This document shows positions 25,262 through 35,500 of a stretch of 50,041 nucleotides of DNA, piece after piece. Every line of letters begins with the position of its first letter. The stretch's first letter is position 1. The stretch comes from Lachnospiraceae bacterium UBA3316. Lineage in GTDB: Bacteria; Bacillota; Clostridia; Lachnospirales; Lachnospiraceae. Position numbers and translations under genes: made by a program. The notes under the pieces were generated by a model, which made no database searches, was not told the DNA's origin, and saw only the letters and a list, made by a program, of their open reading frames with translations. The DNA is taken from contig DESK01000030.1 in assembly GCA_002361955.1 (NCBI GenBank), positions 66,893 through 116,933 of the forward strand. The letters run 5' to 3'.

Positions 25262-28200
25262 ATGGAGAGAAAGAGAGAATCCGTATGGGTGAAGAAAATG
25301 CTGGCTGTCATGCTGGCAGTTTTGATGTGTATCACAGCCATACCGTCATCAGCTTTCGCGGCAGGCGAAGAGCAGCCGGCGGATGACTGGCATTTGCAGC
25401 AGTTCGGCCAGGATACAGACCAGACCCTTTCAGAAAATTTTCTGAGCCCTGCAGAACAGGGCAGTGGTTTCACACTGGAGTACGGCAAGATGAAGGAGAA
25501 GGAGGGCTATGGCAGCGTCATCGTCTACAACGCGGCTGCCGGCGTCCTGACAGACAGTATCTGGGAATTTAAGATGAAGGTATCGGGCATCGAGGAGACG
25601 AGCAACCGCTACCAGATCGGTTTATTCCCCCGGTTTGTAAACGGGAAAAACTGCGACGGTATCGCCATCGACACCTCTTCCAGCATCCAGCACAGCTACC
25701 AGGTAAATGGAAGCGAGGGATGGCCCAGTATTAGCAACCAGACGGGCATCGCCTTTAAGATTAATCAGGAGTACGCAGTGAAGATGGTAACCCTTGGAAA
25801 CACCATCACCATGTATGTGGACGGCGTAAAGACGGCGGAGACCGGCACAAGGTCCGAGATCACGGAAGGCAGGTACGGGGTCCGCGTCTGGGGAGAAGGC
25901 GCAAGCCCCTACACGAAGAAATTTGAACTGTATGACAGCAGGGTTACAGAGCTGAAAAATTCCAGCGTCAACCTCTCAGAGATGACTGTCCTGGCTGAGG
26001 AGTGGGGCACGAAGGATCTGAGGATCCCTGTCACCCTGGATAAGGGCGACCAGGTAGCGTCCGTAAAGAACGGCGACGCGGCGCTGGCAGAGGGCACAGA
26101 CTACACGGTAGAGGAAGGCCAGATCGTGGTTTCCAAAGAGTATGTAGCTTCCCAGGAAGGCAGCTTCCGGCTGGAGATCGCCTTCACAGGCGGCATGTCC
26201 GGCAGCTTCCAGGTGAAAAAGTACGACCCGGCCGCAGGGGCCGAGGAGTATGTCTGGGAGCCGGAAGACGGGGCGGAAGCCTGGACAAAGCTTTCCGGGG
26301 CAGGCAGCTATGCCATGGAGGAAGACGGGCTGCACATCAAAGGTGAGAACAAGCTTTTGGCAGCGGGCGCGCCTTCCATGGAAAACGGTGAGATTGAGCT
26401 GACCTTTGAGCTGAAGAACGACAGAGGACGCATCGGATTTTTATTCCGGGCAGACCAGGAAAAGGGAAGCTGGCAGAATATCCTGCAGGATGACGATTAC
26501 TCTTATTCCACCTGGTACAGCAAAAACAGCACAGGGGCAAGGAGCGGGTTCCACGGGGACGGCACCTTCCTGTTCTCCAGGGCAGGGCTTGCGGACACAA
26601 AGCTGAAGGTTCGTTACTGGGGAAACAACAATGTGACCATGTGGATGGACGACTATATGATGTATGAGGGGACGGTCCCCGGCCTTTCCGCAGCGGAAGG
26701 AATGGCAGGCGTTTCCGCAGAGAGCGTCAGCGATTTCGTGCTGAAGAAAGCAGTGTTCCGGAGCCTCCCGGATACCTATCTCCCGGAGGACACAGACACA
26801 GACGTCACCATCGCGAAAGGCGGCCTGACGGTCTCCCTGGCGGAGGATTTCCCGCGGGTGATTTCCTACGACTTAAACGGGAAGCAGCTCTGCGGCTCCG
26901 AGTTTAAGCACAATTTTGTCACCATCAACGCAGTGGACTATATGGCGTCTGCCGAGATCACAGAACGGACGGCAGAGAGCCTTGTGTACCATGTGGATGT
27001 GGAGGAAGCAGGCGTTTCCTTTGATACCGTGTTCACGGCAGAGGATGGGAATGTGCTGGATATGCGCATCCGGAATGTGGAGGAGACGGCAGAAAAGGTA
27101 AAATCCATCGGCTTCCCGAACAGGCCGCTGCTCTCCGCAAACAGCACCCAGGCAGGCGCGAAGCTGGACGCCACGGTACCCACAGACGGAAGGAGCGAGT
27201 ACAATATCAACGGCCTGGCGGAGCAGCACCTGAACATCGCGGACGGCAAGATTGCCTATGACACGGATGTGCTGGCGACCCTCCCGTTCATCACCACAGA
27301 TGAGCTTTCCGCGTCCATGGAGAACAATGTGCTCCTGAACCTGAAGGAGTTCCGCTACCGGGCCTACCGCAAGGAGGACGGAAGCATTTCCGCAGGCTTT
27401 GAGCATAATGACTTTATGTACCGGGGCATCGACGGGGAGCGCATGTTCCCGGAGGAGGACCTCTACTGTAAGGTTGTCCTGACGGAGGACACCAATGAAG
27501 ACGGCACCCTGGACTGGCAGGATGGCGCGAACGCCCTGAAGACCATCATCAAGGGCAAGATCAACGGCGGGGATAAGATGGCGGACAGCTTTATCCATGT
27601 GGGCTACAACTTTGCCAGCGGGGCCCAGCAGCCCTTCCTGCAGGTGGAAGACAACATGAAGCGCCTGTCCAACTATATCGACGGCTTTGACCAGATCCTG
27701 GTATTCAAAGGGTACGCAAACGAAGGCCATGATAGCGGCCATGCGGACTATGACGATATCAATAAGCGCGCCGGCGGCCCGGAGGACATGCAGGCCTGCG
27801 CCGAGAGCATCGAGGAGATCAACGGTTACCTTGGGATCCATATCAACCATTCCGAGGCGTACCCGGAAGCAAAGATGTATACGGATGAGACCATGTCCAG
27901 CTACAATGGATGGGCCTGGATGGACCAGTCCAAGAACATCCGCCGGGATGTGGACATCTTAAACGGCGGCATGGACGCAAGGCTGGATTCCATGTTCACA
28001 AAAGTGCCGGGCATCCGCTTTGTCTATGTGGATACCTACGGGGACGACCGCTGGGCAGAGGCAAGGCTTGCCGCCAACCTGGTGGGCGAGCACGGGGCCA
28101 TGCTCGGGACGGAGAATAAGACAGACTTTGACCGCTTCGCGGCATGGGTGCACTGGCCGGGCATCGGCGATTCCATGCACCGCTTCGTATACCACACACA

Positions 28201-31200
28201 GAAGGATGTTTACAGCGGAAGCAGCATTTTCCGTGGCGGGTATTCCCGTTCCTCGTCCTTCATGTCCTGGCAGCATCACAATAATATCCGCAGCGTCCTG
28301 GAGCAGTTCTATACACAGCAGCTCCCCCAGAAATACCTGATGAACCACGATGTGCGGAAATGGACCTCCTCAGAGGCGATTTTTGAAGGAAATGTGCGCT
28401 CCACCAGCGCGAACAAGATTTATAAGGACGGTAACCTGATCGCGGATGGAAGCCTTGTCTTTATCCCCTGGTTTGGCGAGGAGAGCACCACAAAGAACCC
28501 GGATGAGGCGGCAAAGATCTACCACTGGAACCCGAACGGCGGCGAGATCACCTGGACACTGCCGGAGAGCTGGCAGGACCAGACGTCCGTTAAGCTGTAC
28601 GAGACGACGCAGAACGGCAAAAAGCTTGTGGAAGAGCTGGCAGTTACAGACGGGCAGGTGACAGTCAATGCGTCAGCAAAAACACCTTATGTCCTTTATA
28701 AGGGAAATGAAGAGGTAGAGGCAGACACAACAAAATGGAGCGTGGGAAGCCCCATTGAGGACATGGGCTTCAACAGCCGTGACTTCTCCATCTGGCAGAA
28801 GAGCGGTGAGGCTGATATGGCCTTCAATGACGACGGAAACGGCGTATCCATCCTGACAATGTCCGGGACAGAAGCCGGGGCAGTGAGCCAGACCATGACG
28901 GGCCTGGTACCGGGCAAGAAATACCGCGCGGTTGTCTACGCAGGCGCGGAGAACGGAAAGACGGCACGGATCACGGTGACCACGCCGGACGGCGAAAAGC
29001 ATGAGAATTATGTAGAGCAGGTCATCATGACAAACAACTATTTTGACAACTACGCAAGAGGCAAGAAGGTACAGAAGATGTGGGTGGATTTCACCCAGCC
29101 GGAAGGCGGGACGACAGCTGTGCTCGCTCTGTCCGCAGACGCCTGCGCAAATGAAAACGGCAAGGCTACCTTTATGCAGACGCGTATCGTAAAGACAGAG
29201 GAGCCGGATCTGCCGAAAGGCTACGCGGCCAATGAGACCTTTGAGTATGTGGAGCAGGGCGCTTACGGTATCTTCAACCCGGAGCGGGCAGCGGACGGCG
29301 TGCCCCATCTGTCGGAGACACATGCACCTTATACAAACGATACGATTTCCGATAGCTGGTCCCTGAAGATGTACGGCCATTACGGACAGGGAAATGTCAA
29401 TGTGCGTACCAACCCGGCAACCATGCGTCTGGAGACGAACACGGAGTATCATATGCAGTTTGATACCCTAGGAGACGGCCGTGTCTATGTGGTATCGGAG
29501 TCTGACAGCAGTGACCAGCTCCTGAACAGCAGCTTTACCAAAGGACACAGCAGCTTTACATTTACGACAGGAGACAAAACGGACTACATTGCGCGGATCG
29601 AAAACGGCAGTGTACTGGATAACTTTAAGGTTTACTACATCGACGATCCTACACCGCCCACCGTTCCGGAAAATGTAAAGGCGGAGATGACAGGCGAGTC
29701 CGCTATCCGCGTGACCTGGGATGCTTCTGTGGATGAGGACAGCAGCGTAACAGGATACTGTGTATACAGGAACGGAGAGCTTGTGGCTAACGTATCTGAG
29801 CCGGTATATATGGACCGGGATGTTTCGGAGTATACGGTTTATACCTATGAGATCACCGCAGTCAACGGCGGACGTACCGAAAGCGGAAAGTCCCAGGCAG
29901 TCAAGGGCTATTATGGAACAGAAATCTGTGACCTGACGCCTGTATCTGCAAGGCTGTCCGGCCTGGATAAGGCCCTGGTGGTATTTAACCGCAAGGTGGA
30001 ACAGACGTCAGCGGAAATCGCAGCCAACTACAGCGTTTCAAATGGCGTAAAGGTGACGGCAGCCACCCTCGGCGAGGATCAGAAGACAGTGACCCTGACC
30101 CTGGAAGGCATGACGGCTGACAAGATCGCCGTGCTGAGGGCAGAGGGCGTGAAGGATACCACGTCGGCGCAGAATACCTGTAAAGGAGATACGCCTCTTA
30201 CCCTTTCTGTGCTGGCAAGATACTATAAATTCGAAGAAGACAGCACAGAGAAGGCTTTGGATTTCATGGGAAATGAAGACGGCGTCAAGACGGGAATCGG
30301 TATCCAGCAGGAGGGCTACACCGGAAAGGCAGCTTCCTTCGAGGGCAATTCCAGGGTACAGCTTTCCAGTGACTCCCTGTACCAGGCCGATGAGTGGACC
30401 TTCAGCGCATGGATCAAGTGGAACGGCACCAGCGGGGAATCCCAGACCCTCCTGGGCAATGGCGTCAGCGGCGTGGCAAGTGCCAACGGTATGTGGTTCC
30501 ACATCCGCAATGACAAAAAGCTCTGGGCAAGCCCCTGGGCGAACGGCACAGGAAAAGACATGCACAGCGAAGCGGAGATTCCTGTGGGAACCTGGACCCA
30601 TGTGGCCCTTACGTTCACCGCGGATCAGGAATTCGTGATGTACATCAACGGAAACGAGGCGGGAAGGCTGAAATGGGAAGGCTTCCCCACAGATATCCTG
30701 AACAAGATCAACATCGGCTGCAATATCAACGGCAGCAATTCTATCCTCCACAAATTCCGCGGCGCTATGGATGAAGTGAAGATCTACCGTGCGGCCCTGA
30801 GCGCAGAGGAGATCCTGGCGGAAGCGGAAAAGGATATGGTTCCCGCAGTGATCGGAGACGAGTTTGTCTTTGAAAAAAACAGCGGCAGGGATACGTCCGT
30901 GACCGTAGACGCAAACGGCTACAGCCTGTCAGGAGTTTCTGTGGACGGCACAGAGCTGGAAGCTTCCGCTTACACTCTGGAGGGAAATACCCTCACCCTG
31001 AAGCAGGAAGCCATCCGTGCCCTGGCGGCGGGAGGACACCCTGTGGTTCTTGTCTTCGCAAAGAGCGAGGAGACACAGAGCGTCGGATTTAACCTGGCAG
31101 TTGTGGAATACACTGGAGCTGTGGACAGAAGTGAACTCTTCAGGCAGATTTCGATGGCAGAAGACCTGCAGGAGGACGCTTACACGGCGGACAGTTGGGC

Positions 31201-32332
31201 AGCGATGGAGACAGCCCTTCTTCAGGCGAAGGAGCTGTTTGGCAAGGCGGACGCTTCACAGGAAGAGGTGGACGCAGCGGAAGCGGCCCTGAAAAAAGCA
31301 GTAGAAGGCCTGAAGCCCGCTTCTGGAGAGAGCATCTATAAAAAGAAACTGAGAGACCTGTATGAAGCCTGGGCTGGCAAAGACCTTTCCATCTATACAA
31401 AGGAAAGCGCTGCCGTGATGGAAGCGGCCCTGAATGCCGCCAAAGCGCTCCTGGAGGATCCGAACGCCTCTGACAGCGCGCTGATGACGGCTAGCAACAA
31501 TCTTGTGAAAGCTCAGGGCGGCCTGAAATATGCCGTTCAGAAGCTGCACCTGGAAATAGCTCTGCAGGAAGCAGAAGCGCTTCTGGCTCTTGGAAACAAC
31601 TATGAGAATACAGAAGACCTGGAAGCTGCCGTGGAGGCAGGCAAAAAGATTCTTCTCGATAATGAGGCGACACAGAAAGAGGTGGACAGTGCGGCCAATA
31701 CCATTCTGCATGAGATATCCCGGATGGCAAAGACGGCGGACATCACTTCCCTGGAGAGGCTGATCAAAGAGGCAAAGGGCCTGCTGGAGGGCGCATACAC
31801 CAGCAGCAGCCTGGAAAAGCTGGAGCAGGCGATCAAGGACGCGGAGGCTGTTGTGGCGGACCAGAACAGGGACGACAGTGCCATTGGAGACGCTTACGCA
31901 GAATTGATAGACGCCATCATGGGCCTGAAGAAGAAAGGAAATAAGGCGGCCCTGGAAGCCATGCTTGTGAAAGCAAACGAGGTGCTTGATAACGCCGGAG
32001 CTTATGTGGCGGAAACCATCGAGGGCCTGGCGGATGTGACGGCAGAGGCACAGGCAGTTTACGACAACGATGACGCCCTGCAGGTTGACATCGACGCAGC
32101 CGTAAAAGACCTGACCCGGAAAGTGGCAGAGGCACGTCTTCTCGGCGATGTGAACGGCGACGGAAGGATCACCACAGCCGACAGCGCGGCAGTTCTTCGC
32201 AGCGCAGCGGAGCTTGGCAGCCTGTCTGAGCTGGAGGCATTGAGCGCGGATGTGAACGGTGACGGCGCGGCTGACACCAGCGACGCGGCCAGGATCCTGC
32301 AGTATGCGGCAGAGAAGATTACAGAATTCTAA
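25262..32332 (+). CDS. Secreted GH101 endo-alpha-N-acetylgalactosaminidase with FIVAR repeats and dockerin
   Basis: A 2356-residue secreted enzyme that should release the core-1 disaccharide Gal-GalNAc from Ser/Thr of mucin-type O-glycoproteins. A signal peptide ends near residue 34 (SSAFA). Two concanavalin-like or jelly-roll domains (about 40-235 and 325-500) precede the GH101 core (about 510-1150). Hallmarks of the core are FVYVDTYG with the likely nucleophile D924 and MLGTE with the likely acid/base E951; HVGYNFASGAQQPF, HINHSEAYPE and WVHWPGIGDS are other family-like segments. After accessory beta-sandwiches come a fibronectin type III domain (about 1463-1549), a LamG-like domain (about 1649-1856), five FIVAR-type repeats and a dockerin (2293-2356) with DVNGDGRITTAD and DVNGDGAADTSD loops. 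The start follows AAAGGAGAAAAAAC. Catalytic assignments are by alignment from memory. Confidence 0.9.
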   Translation: MERKRESVWVKKMLAVMLAVLMCITAIPSSAFAAGEEQPADDWHLQQFGQDTDQTLSENFLSPAEQGSGFTLEYGKMKEKEGYGSVIVYNAAAGVLTDSIWEFKMKVSGIEETSNRYQIGLFPRFVNGKNCDGIAIDTSSSIQHSYQVNGSEGWPSISNQTGIAFKINQEYAVKMVTLGNTITMYVDGVKTAETGTRSEITEGRYGVRVWGEGASPYTKKFELYDSRVTELKNSSVNLSEMTVLAEEWGTKDLRIPVTLDKGDQVASVKNGDAALAEGTDYTVEEGQIVVSKEYVASQEGSFRLEIAFTGGMSGSFQVKKYDPAAGAEEYVWEPEDGAEAWTKLSGAGSYAMEEDGLHIKGENKLLAAGAPSMENGEIELTFELKNDRGRIGFLFRADQEKGSWQNILQDDDYSYSTWYSKNSTGARSGFHGDGTFLFSRAGLADTKLKVRYWGNNNVTMWMDDYMMYEGTVPGLSAAEGMAGVSAESVSDFVLKKAVFRSLPDTYLPEDTDTDVTIAKGGLTVSLAEDFPRVISYDLNGKQLCGSEFKHNFVTINAVDYMASAEITERTAESLVYHVDVEEAGVSFDTVFTAEDGNVLDMRIRNVEETAEKVKSIGFPNRPLLSANSTQAGAKLDATVPTDGRSEYNINGLAEQHLNIADGKIAYDTDVLATLPFITTDELSASMENNVLLNLKEFRYRAYRKEDGSISAGFEHNDFMYRGIDGERMFPEEDLYCKVVLTEDTNEDGTLDWQDGANALKTIIKGKINGGDKMADSFIHVGYNFASGAQQPFLQVEDNMKRLSNYIDGFDQILVFKGYANEGHDSGHADYDDINKRAGGPEDMQACAESIEEINGYLGIHINHSEAYPEAKMYTDETMSSYNGWAWMDQSKNIRRDVDILNGGMDARLDSMFTKVPGIRFVYVDTYGDDRWAEARLAANLVGEHGAMLGTENKTDFDRFAAWVHWPGIGDSMHRFVYHTQKDVYSGSSIFRGGYSRSSSFMSWQHHNNIRSVLEQFYTQQLPQKYLMNHDVRKWTSSEAIFEGNVRSTSANKIYKDGNLIADGSLVFIPWFGEESTTKNPDEAAKIYHWNPNGGEITWTLPESWQDQTSVKLYETTQNGKKLVEELAVTDGQVTVNASAKTPYVLYKGNEEVEADTTKWSVGSPIEDMGFNSRDFSIWQKSGEADMAFNDDGNGVSILTMSGTEAGAVSQTMTGLVPGKKYRAVVYAGAENGKTARITVTTPDGEKHENYVEQVIMTNNYFDNYARGKKVQKMWVDFTQPEGGTTAVLALSADACANENGKATFMQTRIVKTEEPDLPKGYAANETFEYVEQGAYGIFNPERAADGVPHLSETHAPYTNDTISDSWSLKMYGHYGQGNVNVRTNPATMRLETNTEYHMQFDTLGDGRVYVVSESDSSDQLLNSSFTKGHSSFTFTTGDKTDYIARIENGSVLDNFKVYYIDDPTPPTVPENVKAEMTGESAIRVTWDASVDEDSSVTGYCVYRNGELVANVSEPVYMDRDVSEYTVYTYEITAVNGGRTESGKSQAVKGYYGTEICDLTPVSARLSGLDKALVVFNRKVEQTSAEIAANYSVSNGVKVTAATLGEDQKTVTLTLEGMTADKIAVLRAEGVKDTTSAQNTCKGDTPLTLSVLARYYKFEEDSTEKALDFMGNEDGVKTGIGIQQEGYTGKAASFEGNSRVQLSSDSLYQADEWTFSAWIKWNGTSGESQTLLGNGVSGVASANGMWFHIRNDKKLWASPWANGTGKDMHSEAEIPVGTWTHVALTFTADQEFVMYINGNEAGRLKWEGFPTDILNKINIGCNINGSNSILHKFRGAMDEVKIYRAALSAEEILAEAEKDMVPAVIGDEFVFEKNSGRDTSVTVDANGYSLSGVSVDGTELEASAYTLEGNTLTLKQEAIRALAAGGHPVVLVFAKSEETQSVGFNLAVVEYTGAVDRSELFRQISMAEDLQEDAYTADSWAAMETALLQAKELFGKADASQEEVDAAEAALKKAVEGLKPASGESIYKKKLRDLYEAWAGKDLSIYTKESAAVMEAALNAAKALLEDPNASDSALMTASNNLVKAQGGLKYAVQKLHLEIALQEAEALLALGNNYENTEDLEAAVEAGKKILLDNEATQKEVDSAANTILHEISRMAKTADITSLERLIKEAKGLLEGAYTSSSLEKLEQAIKDAEAVVADQNRDDSAIGDAYAELIDAIMGLKKKGNKAALEAMLVKANEVLDNAGAYVAETIEGLADVTAEAQAVYDNDDALQVDIDAAVKDLTRKVAEARLLGDVNGDGRITTADSAAVLRSAAELGSLSELEALSADVNGDGAADTSDAARILQYAAEKITEF
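31544..32332 (+). repeat. FIVAR-dockerin 3' module, copy 2
   Basis: This 789-bp segment (codons 2095-2356 plus stop) is homologous to and colinear with the ends of the two GH2 genes, with no net length difference. Confidence 0.85.
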
Positions 32333-32350
32333 GATTTTTGAATGACAGAG

Positions 32351-32390
32351 AGGCTGGAACACACAAAAGGCTGTGTGTTTTCAGCCTTTT
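32351..32390 (+). terminator. Intrinsic terminator after the GH101 gene
   Basis: AGGCTG (32351-32356) pairs with CAGCCT (32382-32387), with inner AACACAC and GTGTGTT arms. TTTT follows. Confidence 0.8.
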
Positions 32391-32409
32391 CTGCGTTAAA
32401 TGCGAAAGA

Positions 32410-32475
32410 GGTAAAAAAAATGCTACTAAGAGGTAAAAAAAGTCCATAGGATTTTTCGAAAAAAAGTGGTAAAAT
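32410..32475 (+). promoter_or_regulatory. Tandem GGTAAAAAAA boxes and promoter of the LacZ-type GH2 gene
   Basis: Boxes start at 32410 (GGTAAAAAAAATG, one base changed at the end) and 32432 (GGTAAAAAAAGTC), 22 bp apart. A TAAAAT -10 candidate lies at 32470-32475, 38 bp from the start of the second box, the same spacing as at the first GH2 gene. The sequence AGTCCATA after the box is also shared with 18491-18498. Confidence 0.55.
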
Positions 32476-32542
32476 AGAACCAAACTATGGGGATTCCAAT
32501 TGTGGAACTTCCATATAAAACAGAAGAAAAGGGAGGAAAAAA

Positions 32543-35500
32543 ATGTACAGAAGAAGAAAAGTTTTATCTGTTCTTCTGGCCGGAGCCCTTATAGGGGGAG
32601 AGCTTCTGACAGGAGTCGGGACGATTTCCGCAAGCGCAAAGGATGATCGTTTCGCAGGAGAAGAATGGTACGACCAGATCGCTGTGGTGGAGGAAAACAG
32701 AGAGCCGGCGCATGCGTATTTCACACCCTACGAGTCAGCCGAAAAGGCGCTGACAAATGAAAAGTCCGTTCTGGATGAGGATGCGGAGGAATCCGCTTAC
32801 AAGGTTTCCCTGAACGGAGACTGGAAGTTCAAATTTGCGCAGAAGCCTGCAGACCGTGAAAAGGATGTTACCGGCGCAGACGCAAAGGATTATGTGGAGA
32901 ACTGGGATACGACGGATTGGGATACCATAAAGGTTCCGAGCTCCATCCAGGCAATCAAGGATGAGGAAGGCAATTTCAAGTATGAAAAGCCGATTTATGT
33001 AAACCAGAGATATCCGTGGCAGAACTACGAGAGCGTACCGCTGGGTGAAGAGGTGACAGCGCCTACCGTGCGCAACAGCGTGGGACAGTATAAGAGAACC
33101 TTTACCATTCCGGAAGGCTGGGACGGCAGAGAGGTCTTCCTTTCTTTTGAAGGTGTGGAATCCGCGTTCTATCTCTATATCAATGGCCAGAGAGTCGGTT
33201 ATGCGGAGGACAGCTACACCAGCGATGAATTTAATATCACCGATTATCTGAAAGAAGGGGAAAATACCCTGGCAGTAGAGGTATACCGCTGGTCTACAGG
33301 AAGCTTTCTGGAGAACCAGGATTTCATCCGTTACAGCGGCATTTTCCGTGATGTAAACCTGTATTCCAAGAACAAAGTAGAGATCCGTGACGTCTTTGTA
33401 AAGACAGATCTGGATGACGCTTATGAGGATGCTGTACTGACTCTGGACGCAACCGTCCGTAACCTGGGACTCCCAGAGGCAGCAGGTAAGGAGTATAAGG
33501 TAACCGCAGATCTCTATGAGTCAGACGGCACCACAAAGGTTTGGGACAGCCCGCTGGAGATGCAGGTCACGGTACCGGAGGCAAAAGGAACCACAGAAGA
33601 GCGCGCCGACGATGAAGGCGTGACCGTTACAGGCAGCAAGGCTGTGACAAACCCGAAGAAATGGTTTGCGGACACACCGAATCTGTATATGCTGCTGATC
33701 GAGCTTACCGACGAGGAAGGCAATGTGGTAGAGACCCTGTGCCAGAGAGTCGGCTTCCGTGAGATCAATAAAGTGGACATCAACGACGCTGGCCAGGAGC
33801 AGGTACAGATCAACGGTGAGAAGATCATGTTCCGTGGAACAAACCGCCATGAGAATAATCTGGATACGGGACGTGCCCTGTCAAGGGACGATATCGTAAC
33901 AGATCTGACGATGATGAAGCAGTTTAACGTAAATGCGATCCGTACCAGCCACTACCCGAACAACCCGTATATGTATGCCCTGGCAGATGAGCTGGGTATC
34001 TATATCTGTGATGAGACAAACGCGGAGTCCCATATAGGCGCTACCAGCAGCAATATTCCATCCGGTTATCCGATCTGGAATAACTCCGTGATGGACCGTA
34101 CCAAAAATATGGTAGAGCGTGATAAAAACCATCCGAGTATTATCATCTGGTCCCTGGGTAATGAGGCAACTTACAAAACTTATCCGATGGATGACAGCTA
34201 CTGCTTCTATAATTCCACCAGATGGATCCTCCAGCGTGATCCGAGCCGTATCCGTAAATACGAGCGTGACAACCGCTATACCAAGGGTGACAGAGAGCAT
34301 TCCATGGTGGATATTTATTCCAGCCAGTACTGGGGTGTAAGCGGCGTGGAAGGCTATGTGGCCAACACAGCCAACAAGGCTCCGTATATTCAGTCCGAGT
34401 ATGCCCATGCCATGGGAAATGCACTTGGAAACTTTAAGGAATACTGGGATGTGTTCCGTAACTACCCGAACGGACAGGGCGGTTTCATCTGGGATTGGAT
34501 TGACCAGTCTGTACGCACAAAGGTGGAGGACGTCGTTACTTATTACATAAACGATCCGAATACCGGCAACCGCGTGAGATTTACTGGAAGCTTTGAAGAG
34601 GGAAGAAACGGTACCCAGGCAACGAAGGGCGTCTATCGCTCTACCGGAAGCGCAAGCCTTGCCTCCAACAGTGACAAGGGAATTACGCTGGATGCATGGG
34701 TGAAACCTTCCGATACGTTCTCACCGTCCCAGCAGACCTTTATCTCCAGAGGAGACAGCGCAGGCTACAACCTGCAGATCAACCGGGATGGCAGATTTGA
34801 GTTCTTTGTAGACGGATGGAGCGGAGGCGTTCTGACAGCAGACATTCCGGAAAGCTTTACAGATGGAAACTGGCATCGTCTGACCGCTACCTTCGACGGC
34901 ACAAATTATGTTCTTTATTATGACCATGAGAAGATCGGTACAGGCAGACGCAGCAGCCTTTCTGTCTGCGATAAATCAAGCAATACTCTGGATATCAGCA
35001 TCGGTGACTCCGCAGACCAGACCGGGCGTATATTTAACGGCGCCATCGACCGTGCAGCTGTGATCAAGGGCGCTCTGAACACGGACCAGATCGCGGCAAC
35101 GGATGACAGTCTGGAAACACTGGGCGAAGATGTTGTTTATGCCCTGGATTATTCCGGAGAGGCAGCAGAGAAGGAAGTTACGACTTATGAGGACGAGGAT
35201 TACTTCGGTTACGGCGGTGACTGGGGTGAGACGGTTACAGATAATGATTTCTGCGCAAACGGTATCGTCTTCGCAGACCGCACACCTTCACCGGAGCTGT
35301 ATGAGGTGAAGAAGGTACATCAGGAGATCTCCTTCTACGATGACGGCCAGGCAGCAGACGGCCAGGTTCGCATCGTCAATGAGTTCCTGAACACAAACAT
35401 CAGCAAGTATGATATTTCCTGGACGCTGAAGGAAGACAATGAAGTGATCGGAAGCGGCGTACTGACAGATGAGCAGAAAGATATCGCTCCGCTGCAGGAA

